Assembly: GCF_011762195.1 (NCBI RefSeq)
Contig: NZ_JAASQK010000007.1
Coordinates: 124,001-188,000, forward strand
Reading direction: 5' to 3'
From: Sphingomonas oligoaromativorans
GTDB taxonomy: Bacteria > Pseudomonadota > Alphaproteobacteria > Sphingomonadales > Sphingomonadaceae
Length of the DNA: 64,000 nt
A program made the position numbers and the translations under genes. The notes beneath the pieces were generated by a model, which saw only the letters and a list, made by a program, of their open reading frames with translations, searched no databases and had not been told where the DNA came from. Shown here piece after piece: positions 27,279 through 34,272 of this stretch. The number at the start of each line of letters is the position of its first letter. The stretch's first letter is position 1.

Positions 27279-28145
27279 TCAGGCCTCCGGTCCGCCCACC
27301 AGCCAGTCGTGGAACAGCCGGACCGGCCGGCGCGACAGGGCCGGGCGGCGGCAGACGAACCAGTAGCTCGATTCGCTGTCCGCCTCTTCCGCGAAGAGCT
27401 TGACCAGCCGCGGATCGCTCGCGCCTTCCAGATGGAAGTCGAGCATGAAGGCGACGCCCAGCCCCTCGGCCGCCGATTCCAGCATGAGCTGGCCTGAATC
27501 GAACAGATCGATGGCGCGCGGCTCCAGGCCGGGAATACCCGCCGCCTGCCGCCACAGCATGAAATTCTCCTGCATGTCGCGGTGCAGAAGGATCGTCATA
27601 TTGGCGAGATCGCGCGGGCCGGACAGCGCCAGATCGCGATTGCCGATCGCGATGATGCGGTTGCGGCCCAGCCTGCGGCCATAGAGCGGCGGCTCGATCT
27701 CCCGCGCCAGCACGATCGCCGCATCCAGCCCGTCGCTGAGCCGCGTCAGCGCATGGCCGCCGGTGTCGATATCGATGTGGAGATGCGGATGGCGCGCGCG
27801 CAGGTCCGGCAGCCGGTGGATGAGCTGGCGCGAGGCGTAGAGCGGCAGCACGCCGAGCTTGAGCCGCATGATCTCGGCCTCGCCGGTGACCTGCTCGATC
27901 GCCTCGCCCAGCGAATCGAGCGCGGGGGCGATGCGCGCGAGCAGCAGTTCGCCGTCGGCGTTGAGCAGCATCGCCTGATGGCGGCGGGCGAAAAGCGGGC
28001 GGCCGATGAAACGCTCCATCGCCTGCACGCGGCGGCTGAGCGCGGGCGAGGAGAGCGCCAGCTCTTCCGCGGCGGCTTTCACGGAGCCGAGGCGCGCGAC
28101 CTGCACGAACGCCTCGACGGCGGTGAGCGGCGGCAAGCGTCTCAT
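27279..28145 (-). CDS. LysR family transcriptional regulator
   Basis: This 288-residue regulator has an N-terminal winged helix (MRRLPPLTAVEAFVQVARLGSV, then AAAEELALSSPALSRRVQAME, with the recognition helix) and a periplasmic-binding-protein-like effector domain from about residue 90. The N-terminus resembles the GcvA/AmpR branch. The effector is unknown. The frame runs open to 28301, but MRRLPPL at 28145 is the natural start. Upstream lie a possible promoter (28243-28271) and a leader hairpin (28215-28240). LysR regulators commonly control a divergent gene; here that direction holds a small RNA candidate and then the CDC48 gene. Confidence 0.92.
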   Translation of the reverse strand: MRRLPPLTAVEAFVQVARLGSVKAAAEELALSSPALSRRVQAMERFIGRPLFARRHQAMLLNADGELLLARIAPALDSLGEAIEQVTGEAEIMRLKLGVLPLYASRQLIHRLPDLRARHPHLHIDIDTGGHALTRLSDGLDAAIVLAREIEPPLYGRRLGRNRIIAIGNRDLALSGPRDLANMTILLHRDMQENFMLWRQAAGIPGLEPRAIDLFDSGQLMLESAAEGLGVAFMLDFHLEGASDPRLVKLFAEEADSESSYWFVCRRPALSRRPVRLFHDWLVGGPEA

Positions 28146-28214
28146 CGGACAACCTCGTTCGTGCGAAAAATTCGCGTCGATTGTGCGATGCAATAAGCCA
28201 TCGGGCTCTTCCCT

Positions 28215-28240
28215 GCAACGACGGCCGCCGGCCTCGTTGC
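28215..28240 (-). promoter_or_regulatory. Hairpin in the LysR 5' leader
   Basis: A perfect 7-bp stem (28215-28221 with 28234-28240, GCAACGA/TCGTTGC) contains an inner GGCC/GGCC stem with a 3-base loop. It lies 70-95 bases upstream of the LysR start and downstream of its candidate promoter, so it would be transcribed. Confidence 0.35.
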
Positions 28241-28242
28241 GC

Positions 28243-28271
28243 GAAATAGGGCATAGATGCAGAAAATGCAA
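28243..28271 (-). promoter_or_regulatory. Candidate LysR gene promoter
   Basis: On the minus strand, TTGCAT (28271-28266), a 17-base spacer and TATTTC (28248-28243) lie about 100 bases before the LysR start. Confidence 0.35.
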
Positions 28272-28293
28272 CCATACCCCAGTTCCTTCGCAT

Positions 28294-28322
28294 TTGCACA
28301 ATAAGTCGGATCACGGCAGAAA
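28294..28322 (+). promoter_or_regulatory. Candidate promoter of the small RNA
   Basis: TTGCAC (28294-28299), a 17-base spacer and CAGAAA (28317-28322) would start transcription near 28329, exactly where the first hairpin of the candidate RNA begins. The -10 is one base off the TAGnnn seen at other promoters in the window. Confidence 0.35.
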
Positions 28323-28328
28323 GTCCCT

Positions 28329-28386
28329 GCCTTTCAGGCATCCTCTCCTAAAACTTCAGGCCGTCCCTCGGGGCGGCCTTTTTTTT
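28329..28386 (+). ncRNA. Candidate small RNA with CU-rich linker and intrinsic terminator
   Basis: The segment folds as a small 5' hairpin (28329-28333 with 28337-28341), then an unpaired CU-rich linker containing CCTCTCCT (28343-28350). A strong terminator hairpin follows (28359-28367 with 28372-28380) with seven T. The terminator cannot belong to the LysR gene, which runs the other way, and it ends 69 bases before the CDC48 start, so an independent short transcript is the simplest reading. Anti-Shine-Dalgarno-like CU-rich loops followed by a terminator are typical of trans-acting alphaproteobacterial small RNAs. I cannot assign it to a named family. Confidence 0.5.
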
Positions 28387-28455
28387 CGCCCCTTGCCTCT
28401 CACGGGATGCTCAGGCGTTGCTTATCTCTGTCCGACCCATAACGGAGCAGCAACG

Positions 28456-30765
28456 ATGGCAGACCCCGAGACTCCCGGCGAAAACCATAGTCATCGACTG
28501 CAGGTGGCGAATGCCCGGCCAGATGATTCGGGCCATGGCCTCGCCCGTCTGCCGCGCGGCGCGATGCAGCTTCTCGGCGTGGTCGAGGGGGATATCGTCC
28601 AGATCGAGGGCAAGCGCTCCACCCCGGCGCGCGCCGTGCTGCCCTATCCCGAGGACGAGGGGCTCGACATCCTGCGGCTGGACGGCCTCCAGCGCGCCAA
28701 TGCCGGCGTCGGCTCGGGCGATTTCGTGCGCGTCCGCAAGATCGAGAGCAAGCCGGCGCAGCGCGTCGTGTTCGCGCCCGCCCAGCAGAATCTGCGGCTC
28801 CAGGGATCGGGGCAGGCGTTGAAGCGCAGCTTCCAGATGAAGCCGTTGACCGCCGGCGACATCGTCTCCACCACCGGCCAGCAGCGCGTGACGCAGGAGG
28901 ATCTGCCGCCGCAGCTCCGCCAGATGCTCAATCGCCCGGCCTATTCGTTGCAGGAAATCCGCCTGCTGGTCGTCTCCACCTCGCCCAAGGGCGTGGTGCA
29001 TATCGACCAGAACACCGAGGTCGAGCTGCGGCCCGAATATGAGGAGCCCAAGGAGGCCCGGCGCGCCGACGTCACCTATGACGATCTCGGCGGCCTCGGC
29101 GAGACGATCGACCAGATCCGCGAGATGGTCGAGCTGCCGCTGCGCTACCCCGAGCTGTTCGAGCGGCTCGGCGTCGAGCCGCCCAAGGGCGTTCTCCTCC
29201 ACGGCCCGCCCGGCACCGGCAAGACGCGCCTCGCCCGCGCCGTCGCCAACGAGAGCGACGCCGAGTTCTTCCACATCGCCGGCCCCGAGATCATGGGCTC
29301 GGCCTATGGCGAGAGCGAGAAGCGCCTGCGCGAGGTGTTCGAGGAGGCGGCCAAGGCCGCGCCCTCGATCGTCTTCATCGACGAGATCGATTCGATCGCG
29401 CCCAAGCGGGGCCAGGTGACGGGCGAGGCCGAGAAGCGCCTCGTCGCCCAGCTCCTCACCCTGATGGACGGGCTGGAGAAGCGCACCAACCTCGTCGTCA
29501 TCGCGGCCACCAACCGGCCCGAGGCGATCGACGAAGCGCTGCGCCGCCCCGGCCGCTTCGACCGCGAGATCGTGATCGGCGTGCCCGACGAGCGCGGCCG
29601 CCGCGAGGTGCTCGGCATCCACACCCGCGGTATGCCGCTCGGCGAGCATGTCGACCTCAAGGAGCTGGCGCGCACCACCTACGGCTTCGTCGGCGCCGAT
29701 CTCGCCGCTTTGTGCCGCGAGGCGGCAATCGAGGCGGTCCGGCGGATCATGCCGCGCCTCAACCTCGAGGACCGCACCATCCCGCCCGAGGTGCTCGAGG
29801 AACTGATGGTGACGCGCGAGGATTTCCTCTCGGCGCTGAAGCGCGTCCAGCCGTCGGCCATGCGCGAGGTGATGGTGCAGGCGCCCAATGTCGGCTGGGC
29901 CGATGTCGGCGGCCTCGATCAGGCGCGCGAGCGGCTGCGCGAGGGCGTGGAGCTGCCGTTGAAGCATCCCGACGCCTTCCGCCGCATGGGCATCCGCCCG
30001 GCCAAGGGCTTCCTGCTCTACGGCCCGCCCGGCACCGGCAAGACGCTGCTCGCCAAGGCGGTCGCGCGGGAGGCGGAGGCGAACTTCATCGCCACCAAAT
30101 CCTCCGACATGCTGAGCAAATGGTATGGCGAGAGCGAGCAGCAGATCGCCCGCCTGTTCGCCCGCGCGCGGCAGGTGGCGCCGACCGTGATCTTCATCGA
30201 CGAGCTCGACTCGCTGGTGCCGGCGCGCGGCGGCGGCATGGGCGAGCCGGCGGTGACGGAGCGGGTGGTCAACACCATCCTCGCCGAGATGGACGGGCTG
30301 GAGGAGCTGCAATCGGTGGTCGTCATCGGCGCCACCAACCGGCCCAACCTGATCGACCCGGCGCTGCTGCGCCCCGGCCGCTTCGACGAGCTGATCTACG
30401 TCCCCGTGCCCGACGAGGGCGGGCGGCGGCGCATCCTCGCCATCCATGTCGGCGACATGCCGCTGGCGGATGACGTCAACCTCGATCTGCTCGCGGCACG
30501 GACCGAGCGCTTCACCGGCGCCGATCTGGAGGATCTGGTCCGCCGCGCCGGCATGATCGCGCTGCGCCAGTCGCTCGATGCCACGGCGGTCCGCATGGCG
30601 CATTTCGACGAGGCGCTGGAGGAGACCCGCGCCTCCGTCACCCCCGAGATGGAGCGCGAATATGAGCAGATCTCGCAGCGGCTGAAGCAGGATGCGCTGG
30701 CGTTGCAGCCGATCGGCTTCGTCACGCCCGGCACGATGGAGCGCGGCGAGGTGAAGGCGCGCTGA
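28456..30765 (+). CDS. CDC48/p97-type AAA+ ATPase
   Basis: The 769-residue protein has the full CDC48 layout. An N-terminal double-psi-barrel/N domain (about 12-190, with HGLARLPRGAMQLLGVVEGD) is followed by two AAA+ modules. D1 has Walker A GPPGTGKT near 250-257 and Walker B FIDEIDS, and the second region ATNRPEAIDEALRRPGRFDRE is complete. D2 has Walker A near 523-530, FIDELDS and TNRPNLIDPALLRPGRFDE. In eukaryotes and archaea it unfolds tagged proteins. Bacteria lack ubiquitin, so the substrates here are unknown. The C-terminus lacks a clear HbYX proteasome-docking motif. It is probably monocistronic and converges on a small ABM gene. Confidence 0.95.
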   Translation: MADPETPGENHSHRLQVANARPDDSGHGLARLPRGAMQLLGVVEGDIVQIEGKRSTPARAVLPYPEDEGLDILRLDGLQRANAGVGSGDFVRVRKIESKPAQRVVFAPAQQNLRLQGSGQALKRSFQMKPLTAGDIVSTTGQQRVTQEDLPPQLRQMLNRPAYSLQEIRLLVVSTSPKGVVHIDQNTEVELRPEYEEPKEARRADVTYDDLGGLGETIDQIREMVELPLRYPELFERLGVEPPKGVLLHGPPGTGKTRLARAVANESDAEFFHIAGPEIMGSAYGESEKRLREVFEEAAKAAPSIVFIDEIDSIAPKRGQVTGEAEKRLVAQLLTLMDGLEKRTNLVVIAATNRPEAIDEALRRPGRFDREIVIGVPDERGRREVLGIHTRGMPLGEHVDLKELARTTYGFVGADLAALCREAAIEAVRRIMPRLNLEDRTIPPEVLEELMVTREDFLSALKRVQPSAMREVMVQAPNVGWADVGGLDQARERLREGVELPLKHPDAFRRMGIRPAKGFLLYGPPGTGKTLLAKAVAREAEANFIATKSSDMLSKWYGESEQQIARLFARARQVAPTVIFIDELDSLVPARGGGMGEPAVTERVVNTILAEMDGLEELQSVVVIGATNRPNLIDPALLRPGRFDELIYVPVPDEGGRRRILAIHVGDMPLADDVNLDLLAARTERFTGADLEDLVRRAGMIALRQSLDATAVRMAHFDEALEETRASVTPEMEREYEQISQRLKQDALALQPIGFVTPGTMERGEVKAR

Positions 30766-30771
30766 GCCGCC

Positions 30772-31098
30772 TCAGGTCGGCCGCGTCCAACCATAGGCAC
30801 GGTCGACCGTGGCGACCACGACGCGATACCAGTCGTACCAGAGGGCACGGCCCCGATCGCGGATGCGCGCATGATCGGGATCGTCGCGCCAGGCGAGCGC
30901 GGCCGCCTCGTCGCGCCACCAGCTCACCGTGATGCCGATGCCGTCCGCGTCGCGCGCGGAGTCGATGCCGAGATAGCCGTCCCGCACGCTCGCGGCCCGC
31001 TCCATCGCCTCGGCGGCGGCCCCATAGCCCTCCGCATCGGCGGCGGTGCGGCCCGAGAGAAAGATGACGGCGATCGCGCCGGGAGGAGGATTCACCAT
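30772..31098 (-). CDS. Antibiotic biosynthesis monooxygenase-fold (ABM) protein
   Basis: The 108-residue protein fits the dimeric alpha+beta barrel ABM family: an initial strand AIAVIFLSGRT, then YLGIDSARDADGIGITVSWW and DEAAALAWRDDPDHARIRDRGRALWYDWYRVVVATVDRAYG, with the typical W-x-D-H spacing (quoted as family-like segments). Members include haem-degrading and quinol monooxygenases and many proteins without known activity; nothing here decides between them. MVNPPPG at 31098 is taken as the start, since upstream sequence in frame looks non-coding. It is convergent with CDC48 and divergent from the methyltransferase gene. Confidence 0.8.
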   Translation of the reverse strand: MVNPPPGAIAVIFLSGRTAADAEGYGAAAEAMERAASVRDGYLGIDSARDADGIGITVSWWRDEAAALAWRDDPDHARIRDRGRALWYDWYRVVVATVDRAYGWTRPT

Positions 31099-31275
31099 AT
31101 TCTCCAGACGGACCGGCCTCCGTTCAGGATGAAACGGCGCCGTTCGTCGCGCCGACTCTTGCCCGACACGCCCTTGAAACGCCATATACGCGCGAACGTC
31201 ACGAAGGATGCTTGCCTTCGCGGCGCTGGCTTGCCAACGCTGGGACGGGGGGCAAGTCCCCATGGTGGAGACGAC

Positions 31276-31890
31276 ATGACCGGTTTTTCCGCGGAGCAGA
31301 CCGCAGATCGCAAGCGCGCCAGGAAGGCCCTCGGGCCGATGGCGATGTTCTTTCGCGGTTTCCTCAAGCATCCGGTCATGGTCGGTTCGATCATCCCGTC
31401 GTCCAAGACGCTCATCAACCGGATGCTGGAGCCGGTGGATTGGGCGAACACCAAGCTGTTCGTCGAATATGGCCCCGGCGTCGGCACCTTCACGCGGCCG
31501 ATCCTGGAGCGGCTGGCGCCCGACGCGACGCTGGTGGCGATCGATACCAACCCGGATTTCTGCGATTATCTGAAGCGCTCGATCAGCGATTCCCGCCTCC
31601 AGATCGTCAACGGCTCGGCCGCCGACGTGGTGGAGATCCTGACCGAGCTGGGCCTCGGCAAGGCGGATTACACCATCTCCGGCCTGCCTTTCTCGACGCT
31701 GCCGGCCGGCGTCGGCCCGGCGATCGCCAAGGCGACGGCGGCGGCGCTGAAGCCCGGCGGCTCCTTCCTCGTCTATCAGTTCCGGCCGAGCGTGCGGAAC
31801 ATCATCGCGCCCTTCTTCCAGCGCGTCGACCATGCGTTCGAGCCGATCAACGTGCCGCCGGCGCAGCTCTGGTGGTTCCACACCAACTGA
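31276..31890 (+). CDS. Class I SAM-dependent methyltransferase, phospholipid N-methyltransferase-like
   Basis: The 204-residue protein shows motif I VEYGPGVGTFTRPIL (about 63-77), an acidic strand end LVAIDTNPDF, and ADYTISGLPFSTLPAG in place of the NPPY-type motif IV. The basic N-terminus with MAMFFRGFLKHPVMVGSIIPSS (about 23-44) is shared with PmtA-type enzymes that methylate phosphatidylethanolamine and with COG3963 relatives. PmtA activity is plausible but not proven; a small-molecule methyltransferase is possible. It is followed, convergently with a 3-base gap, by a cardiolipin synthase-like gene, also linked to phospholipids. Confidence 0.8.
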   Translation: MTGFSAEQTADRKRARKALGPMAMFFRGFLKHPVMVGSIIPSSKTLINRMLEPVDWANTKLFVEYGPGVGTFTRPILERLAPDATLVAIDTNPDFCDYLKRSISDSRLQIVNGSAADVVEILTELGLGKADYTISGLPFSTLPAGVGPAIAKATAAALKPGGSFLVYQFRPSVRNIIAPFFQRVDHAFEPINVPPAQLWWFHTN

Positions 31891-31893
31891 CGG

Positions 31894-33081
31894 TCAGCCG
31901 ATCTCCGCGCCCGCGCTGCCGAAATTCACGCGGCGGGTGACGGTGTAGTCCACGATCGCGACGAGGAAATAGGCGATCCGCCACTTGAGGCGGGTCAGCC
32001 AGCCGACGCGCTCGCGGATAAAGTCGAGGCTGGCCTCGCGCCCGTCCGCCGTCTCGCCGTCGACATAGAGCCGCATCCGCTCGGCGAAGGCCGCGTTCTC
32101 GATGCGCAGCATGATCTCGCAGTTGATGTAGAGGCTGCGCATGTCGAAGTTGGACGAGCCGATATAGGTCTTGTCGTCGACGACGAAGAGCTTGGTGTGC
32201 AGCTTCATCGGCCGATATTCCCAGATGCGCGCGCCGCGCCTGAGCAGCCGGCGATAGCAATGCCGCGCCGCGCCGATCGTCATCATATTGTCGGATTTCG
32301 ACGCGGTGACGATGCGCAGCGCCCCCCGCCGCGCCAGCCGGCCGAGGCGGCGCAACGTGCCGGGGTTGGGCGCGAAATAGGCGGCGATCACGTCCAGCCG
32401 GCGGCCGCGCACGATGTCGGTCTTGAGCGCGCTGGTCCACGGGCTCAGCCGCTGGGTGGGGCCGCCGAACAGCCAGCGCAGATGCCCCCGCCTCTGGCTC
32501 CAGCGCCTGAGCGTCCGGGTGAGGCCGCGAATCTTCGCCTGCGGATCATGCGCCCAGGCCATCATGGCGTCGAAATAGCCGGCCAGATGCGCCGCCGCCG
32601 GCCCCTCGACCAGCAGGCCGAGATCGCGCCAGCCATCCTCCTCGGCGGAGGCGAAATAGCCGCTGTCGATGTTGAACCCGCCGATCAGCGCGCGGCGATG
32701 ATCCGCCAGCGCGATCTTCTGATGGTTGCGCAGCAGATAGCGCCGCCCGAAGCGGGGGAGGAAGCGGCACACCGTCCCCCCGGCATCGCGCAGCGGCTGG
32801 AAGAAGCCCTCCGTCGTCTCCTCGCTGCCGAATCCGTCGACCAGCAGAGACACCGCCACGCCGCGCCCGCACGCCGCCACCAGCGCATCGCGGACGCGGA
32901 CGCCCACCGCATCGTCGCTGAAGATGTAATAAAGCAGGCGCAGCTCCCGCTCGGCACCGTCGATCAGCGCCATCAGCGCGTCGAGCCGGTCGTCACGATC
33001 GATCAGCAGGCCGAGACGGTTGCCGTCGACCTCGAATCGGTCGCGCTCCTCCACCTGCGGCATCCATTCGCGCGTCGCCAT
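31894..33081 (-). CDS. Phospholipase D / cardiolipin synthase-like protein
   Basis: The 395-residue protein has two intact HKD motifs: HQKIALAD within LRNHQKIALADHRRALIGGF (about 120-139), and HTKLFVVD within KLHTKLFVVDDKTYIGSSNF (about 312-331). Two HKD motifs fit cardiolipin synthase or transphosphatidylase chemistry on membrane lipids. A hydrophobic C-terminal stretch (IAYFLVAIVDYTV) may attach it to the membrane. MATREWMPQ at 33081 is preferred over an ATG at 33189, whose extra 36 residues are low complexity and without a spaced ribosome binding site. It is divergent from rpoZ. Confidence 0.88.
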   Translation of the reverse strand: MATREWMPQVEERDRFEVDGNRLGLLIDRDDRLDALMALIDGAERELRLLYYIFSDDAVGVRVRDALVAACGRGVAVSLLVDGFGSEETTEGFFQPLRDAGGTVCRFLPRFGRRYLLRNHQKIALADHRRALIGGFNIDSGYFASAEEDGWRDLGLLVEGPAAAHLAGYFDAMMAWAHDPQAKIRGLTRTLRRWSQRRGHLRWLFGGPTQRLSPWTSALKTDIVRGRRLDVIAAYFAPNPGTLRRLGRLARRGALRIVTASKSDNMMTIGAARHCYRRLLRRGARIWEYRPMKLHTKLFVVDDKTYIGSSNFDMRSLYINCEIMLRIENAAFAERMRLYVDGETADGREASLDFIRERVGWLTRLKWRIAYFLVAIVDYTVTRRVNFGSAGAEIG

Positions 33082-33142
33082 ATGCCTTGATGGCGATAGC
33101 GGTGGAGGGAATGCAAGCCCGTGCGGGGCGGCTCCCTCTTCA

Positions 33143-33171
33143 TTGACAGAATCATGGCAAGGCGTTAGCGC
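33143..33171 (+). promoter_or_regulatory. Candidate rpoZ promoter
   Basis: TTGACA (33143-33148), exactly 17 bases and TAGCGC (33166-33171) lie 44 bases before the rpoZ start. The -35 is a perfect consensus hexamer. Confidence 0.55.
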
Positions 33172-33215
33172 GTCGAGATTATCCGACATTCCTGTTTTGC
33201 AAGCACGGAGCCACC

Positions 33216-33557
33216 ATGGCGCGCGTTACGGTCGAGGATTGCGTCGACAAGGTTCAGAACCGCTTTGATCTCGTGCTGCTCGCGGCGCATCGCGCCCGGC
33301 AGATCTCGGGCGGCGCGGAGCTCACCATCGATCGCGATCGCGACAAAAATCCGGTTGTCGCGCTCCGCGAGATCGCCGATCAGACGATCACGCCGGCCCA
33401 GCTGTCGGATTCGGCGATCTCCGGCCTCCAGCGCGTGCGCGTGGACGAGGACGACGCCGTCGACGAGATGGGCTCGCTGGCCCAGTCGGCCGAGGCGCTC
33501 CGCCTGACCGCCGCGGCGCCGGCCCGCAACCAGAATGTCGGGCCGGACTACGAATAA
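33216..33557 (+). CDS. rpoZ: DNA-directed RNA polymerase subunit omega
   Basis: The 113-residue omega subunit starts [20 protein letters not shown], the canonical N-terminus, and continues [11 protein letters not shown] and [15 protein letters not shown]. Omega assists folding and assembly of the beta' subunit and in proteobacteria forms part of a (p)ppGpp site. A well-formed promoter precedes it and a terminator follows 17 bases after the stop, so it is monocistronic. The (p)ppGpp synthetase gene, often its direct neighbour, lies 0.7 kb downstream beyond an HxlR gene. Confidence 0.96.
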   Translation: MARVTVEDCVDKVQNRFDLVLLAAHRARQISGGAELTIDRDRDKNPVVALREIADQTITPAQLSDSAISGLQRVRVDEDDAVDEMGSLAQSAEALRLTAAAPARNQNVGPDYE

Positions 33558-33574
33558 GGCCCGATAACAGGAAA

Positions 33575-33608
33575 GGCCGCCGCTCCCCGAGAGCCGGCGG
33601 CCTTTTTT
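33575..33608 (+). terminator. Intrinsic terminator after rpoZ
   Basis: A perfect 8-bp GC stem (33575-33582 with 33595-33602) is followed by six T. Confidence 0.9.
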
Positions 33609-33631
33609 CCTTTGGGCGAAGCGCCGAAGGC

Positions 33632-34141
33632 TCAGCCCGCCGCCGTGCGGCCCGGCCAGGCTTCCTCGCTCTTGCCGGGCGAGGCCTCGTCCTGGTCGAT
33701 CACGATCCAGCGCAGCTCGTCGAGGCTCAGCTTGCGGCCGTCCGCCGCCTGCACCGATACCTCTGCCACCGGCAGACCGTCGCGGATATCGACCAGCCGC
33801 GTGTTGCAGGGCGGCCCGTCGCCCCAGCGCTCGCCCCACTGGCGCAGCGCCACCAGCGCCGGCATCAGCGCCATGCCCTTCTCGGTGAGGCGATATTCCA
33901 CCTTGCGGCGATCGTCCGCGCAGGGGAGGCGCTCCATCAACCCATGCGCGACGAGGCGCGCCAGACGGTTGGCGAGGATGTTGCGGGCGATGCCGAGCGT
34001 CGCCTGGAATTGCTCGAAATGGCTGAGGCCGTTGAACGAACCGCGCAGAATCAGGAACGACCAGCGCTCTCCCACGGCCTCCAGGGCCGCGGTGAGGCTG
34101 CAACCGGTGACGATCCGGCGAATGGTGTCGCTCTCCTCCAC
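33632..34141 (-). CDS. HxlR family transcriptional regulator
   Basis: The 169-residue protein has the HxlR winged helix. It begins TGCSLTAALEAVGERWSFLI, with the conserved Cys and GxRW-type motif. FEQFQATLGIARNILANRLA supplies the recognition helix and RKVEYRLTEKGMALMPAL the wing and dimer helix. A C-terminal extension of about 60 residues (from CNTRLVDIRDGLP) exceeds the minimal family length and may sense a ligand. HxlR proteins often respond to redox or aldehyde stress; the target here is unknown. It sits between rpoZ and the (p)ppGpp gene and is divergent from the latter, so control of that gene is possible but unproven. Confidence 0.9.
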   Translation of the reverse strand: MEESDTIRRIVTGCSLTAALEAVGERWSFLILRGSFNGLSHFEQFQATLGIARNILANRLARLVAHGLMERLPCADDRRKVEYRLTEKGMALMPALVALRQWGERWGDGPPCNTRLVDIRDGLPVAEVSVQAADGRKLSLDELRWIVIDQDEASPGKSEEAWPGRTAAG

Positions 34142-34243
34142 GGAGCCCTAGATAGGATGAGCGTGCCGAAAACCCAAATCGCGACGCATGGAAAGCACAG
34201 AAAGCCAAAAAGCGCGCCTCAAAGGCCACATCCGTGGTTGCGC

Positions 34244-34272
34244 TTGGACGGTGAAAAGCCACATCATAGCGC
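34244..34272 (+). promoter_or_regulatory. Promoter-like element abutting the (p)ppGpp synthetase start
   Basis: TTGGAC (34244-34249), 17 bases and TAGCGC (34267-34272) end directly before the GTG start codon. No Shine-Dalgarno sequence is present. If real, the transcript would be leaderless or would start inside the annotated frame. Confidence 0.35.

Larger units (their letters stand above)
28146..28455. other. 310-base intergenic region between LysR and CDC48 genes
   Basis: This is the longest stretch without a protein gene. It holds, from left to right, a LysR leader hairpin (28215-28240), a minus-strand promoter candidate (28243-28271), a short inverted repeat AAATGC/GCATTT, a plus-strand promoter candidate (28294-28322), a possible small RNA with its own terminator (28329-28386), and about 70 bases of CDC48 leader. 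I see no open frame with coding character. Confidence 0.6.
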
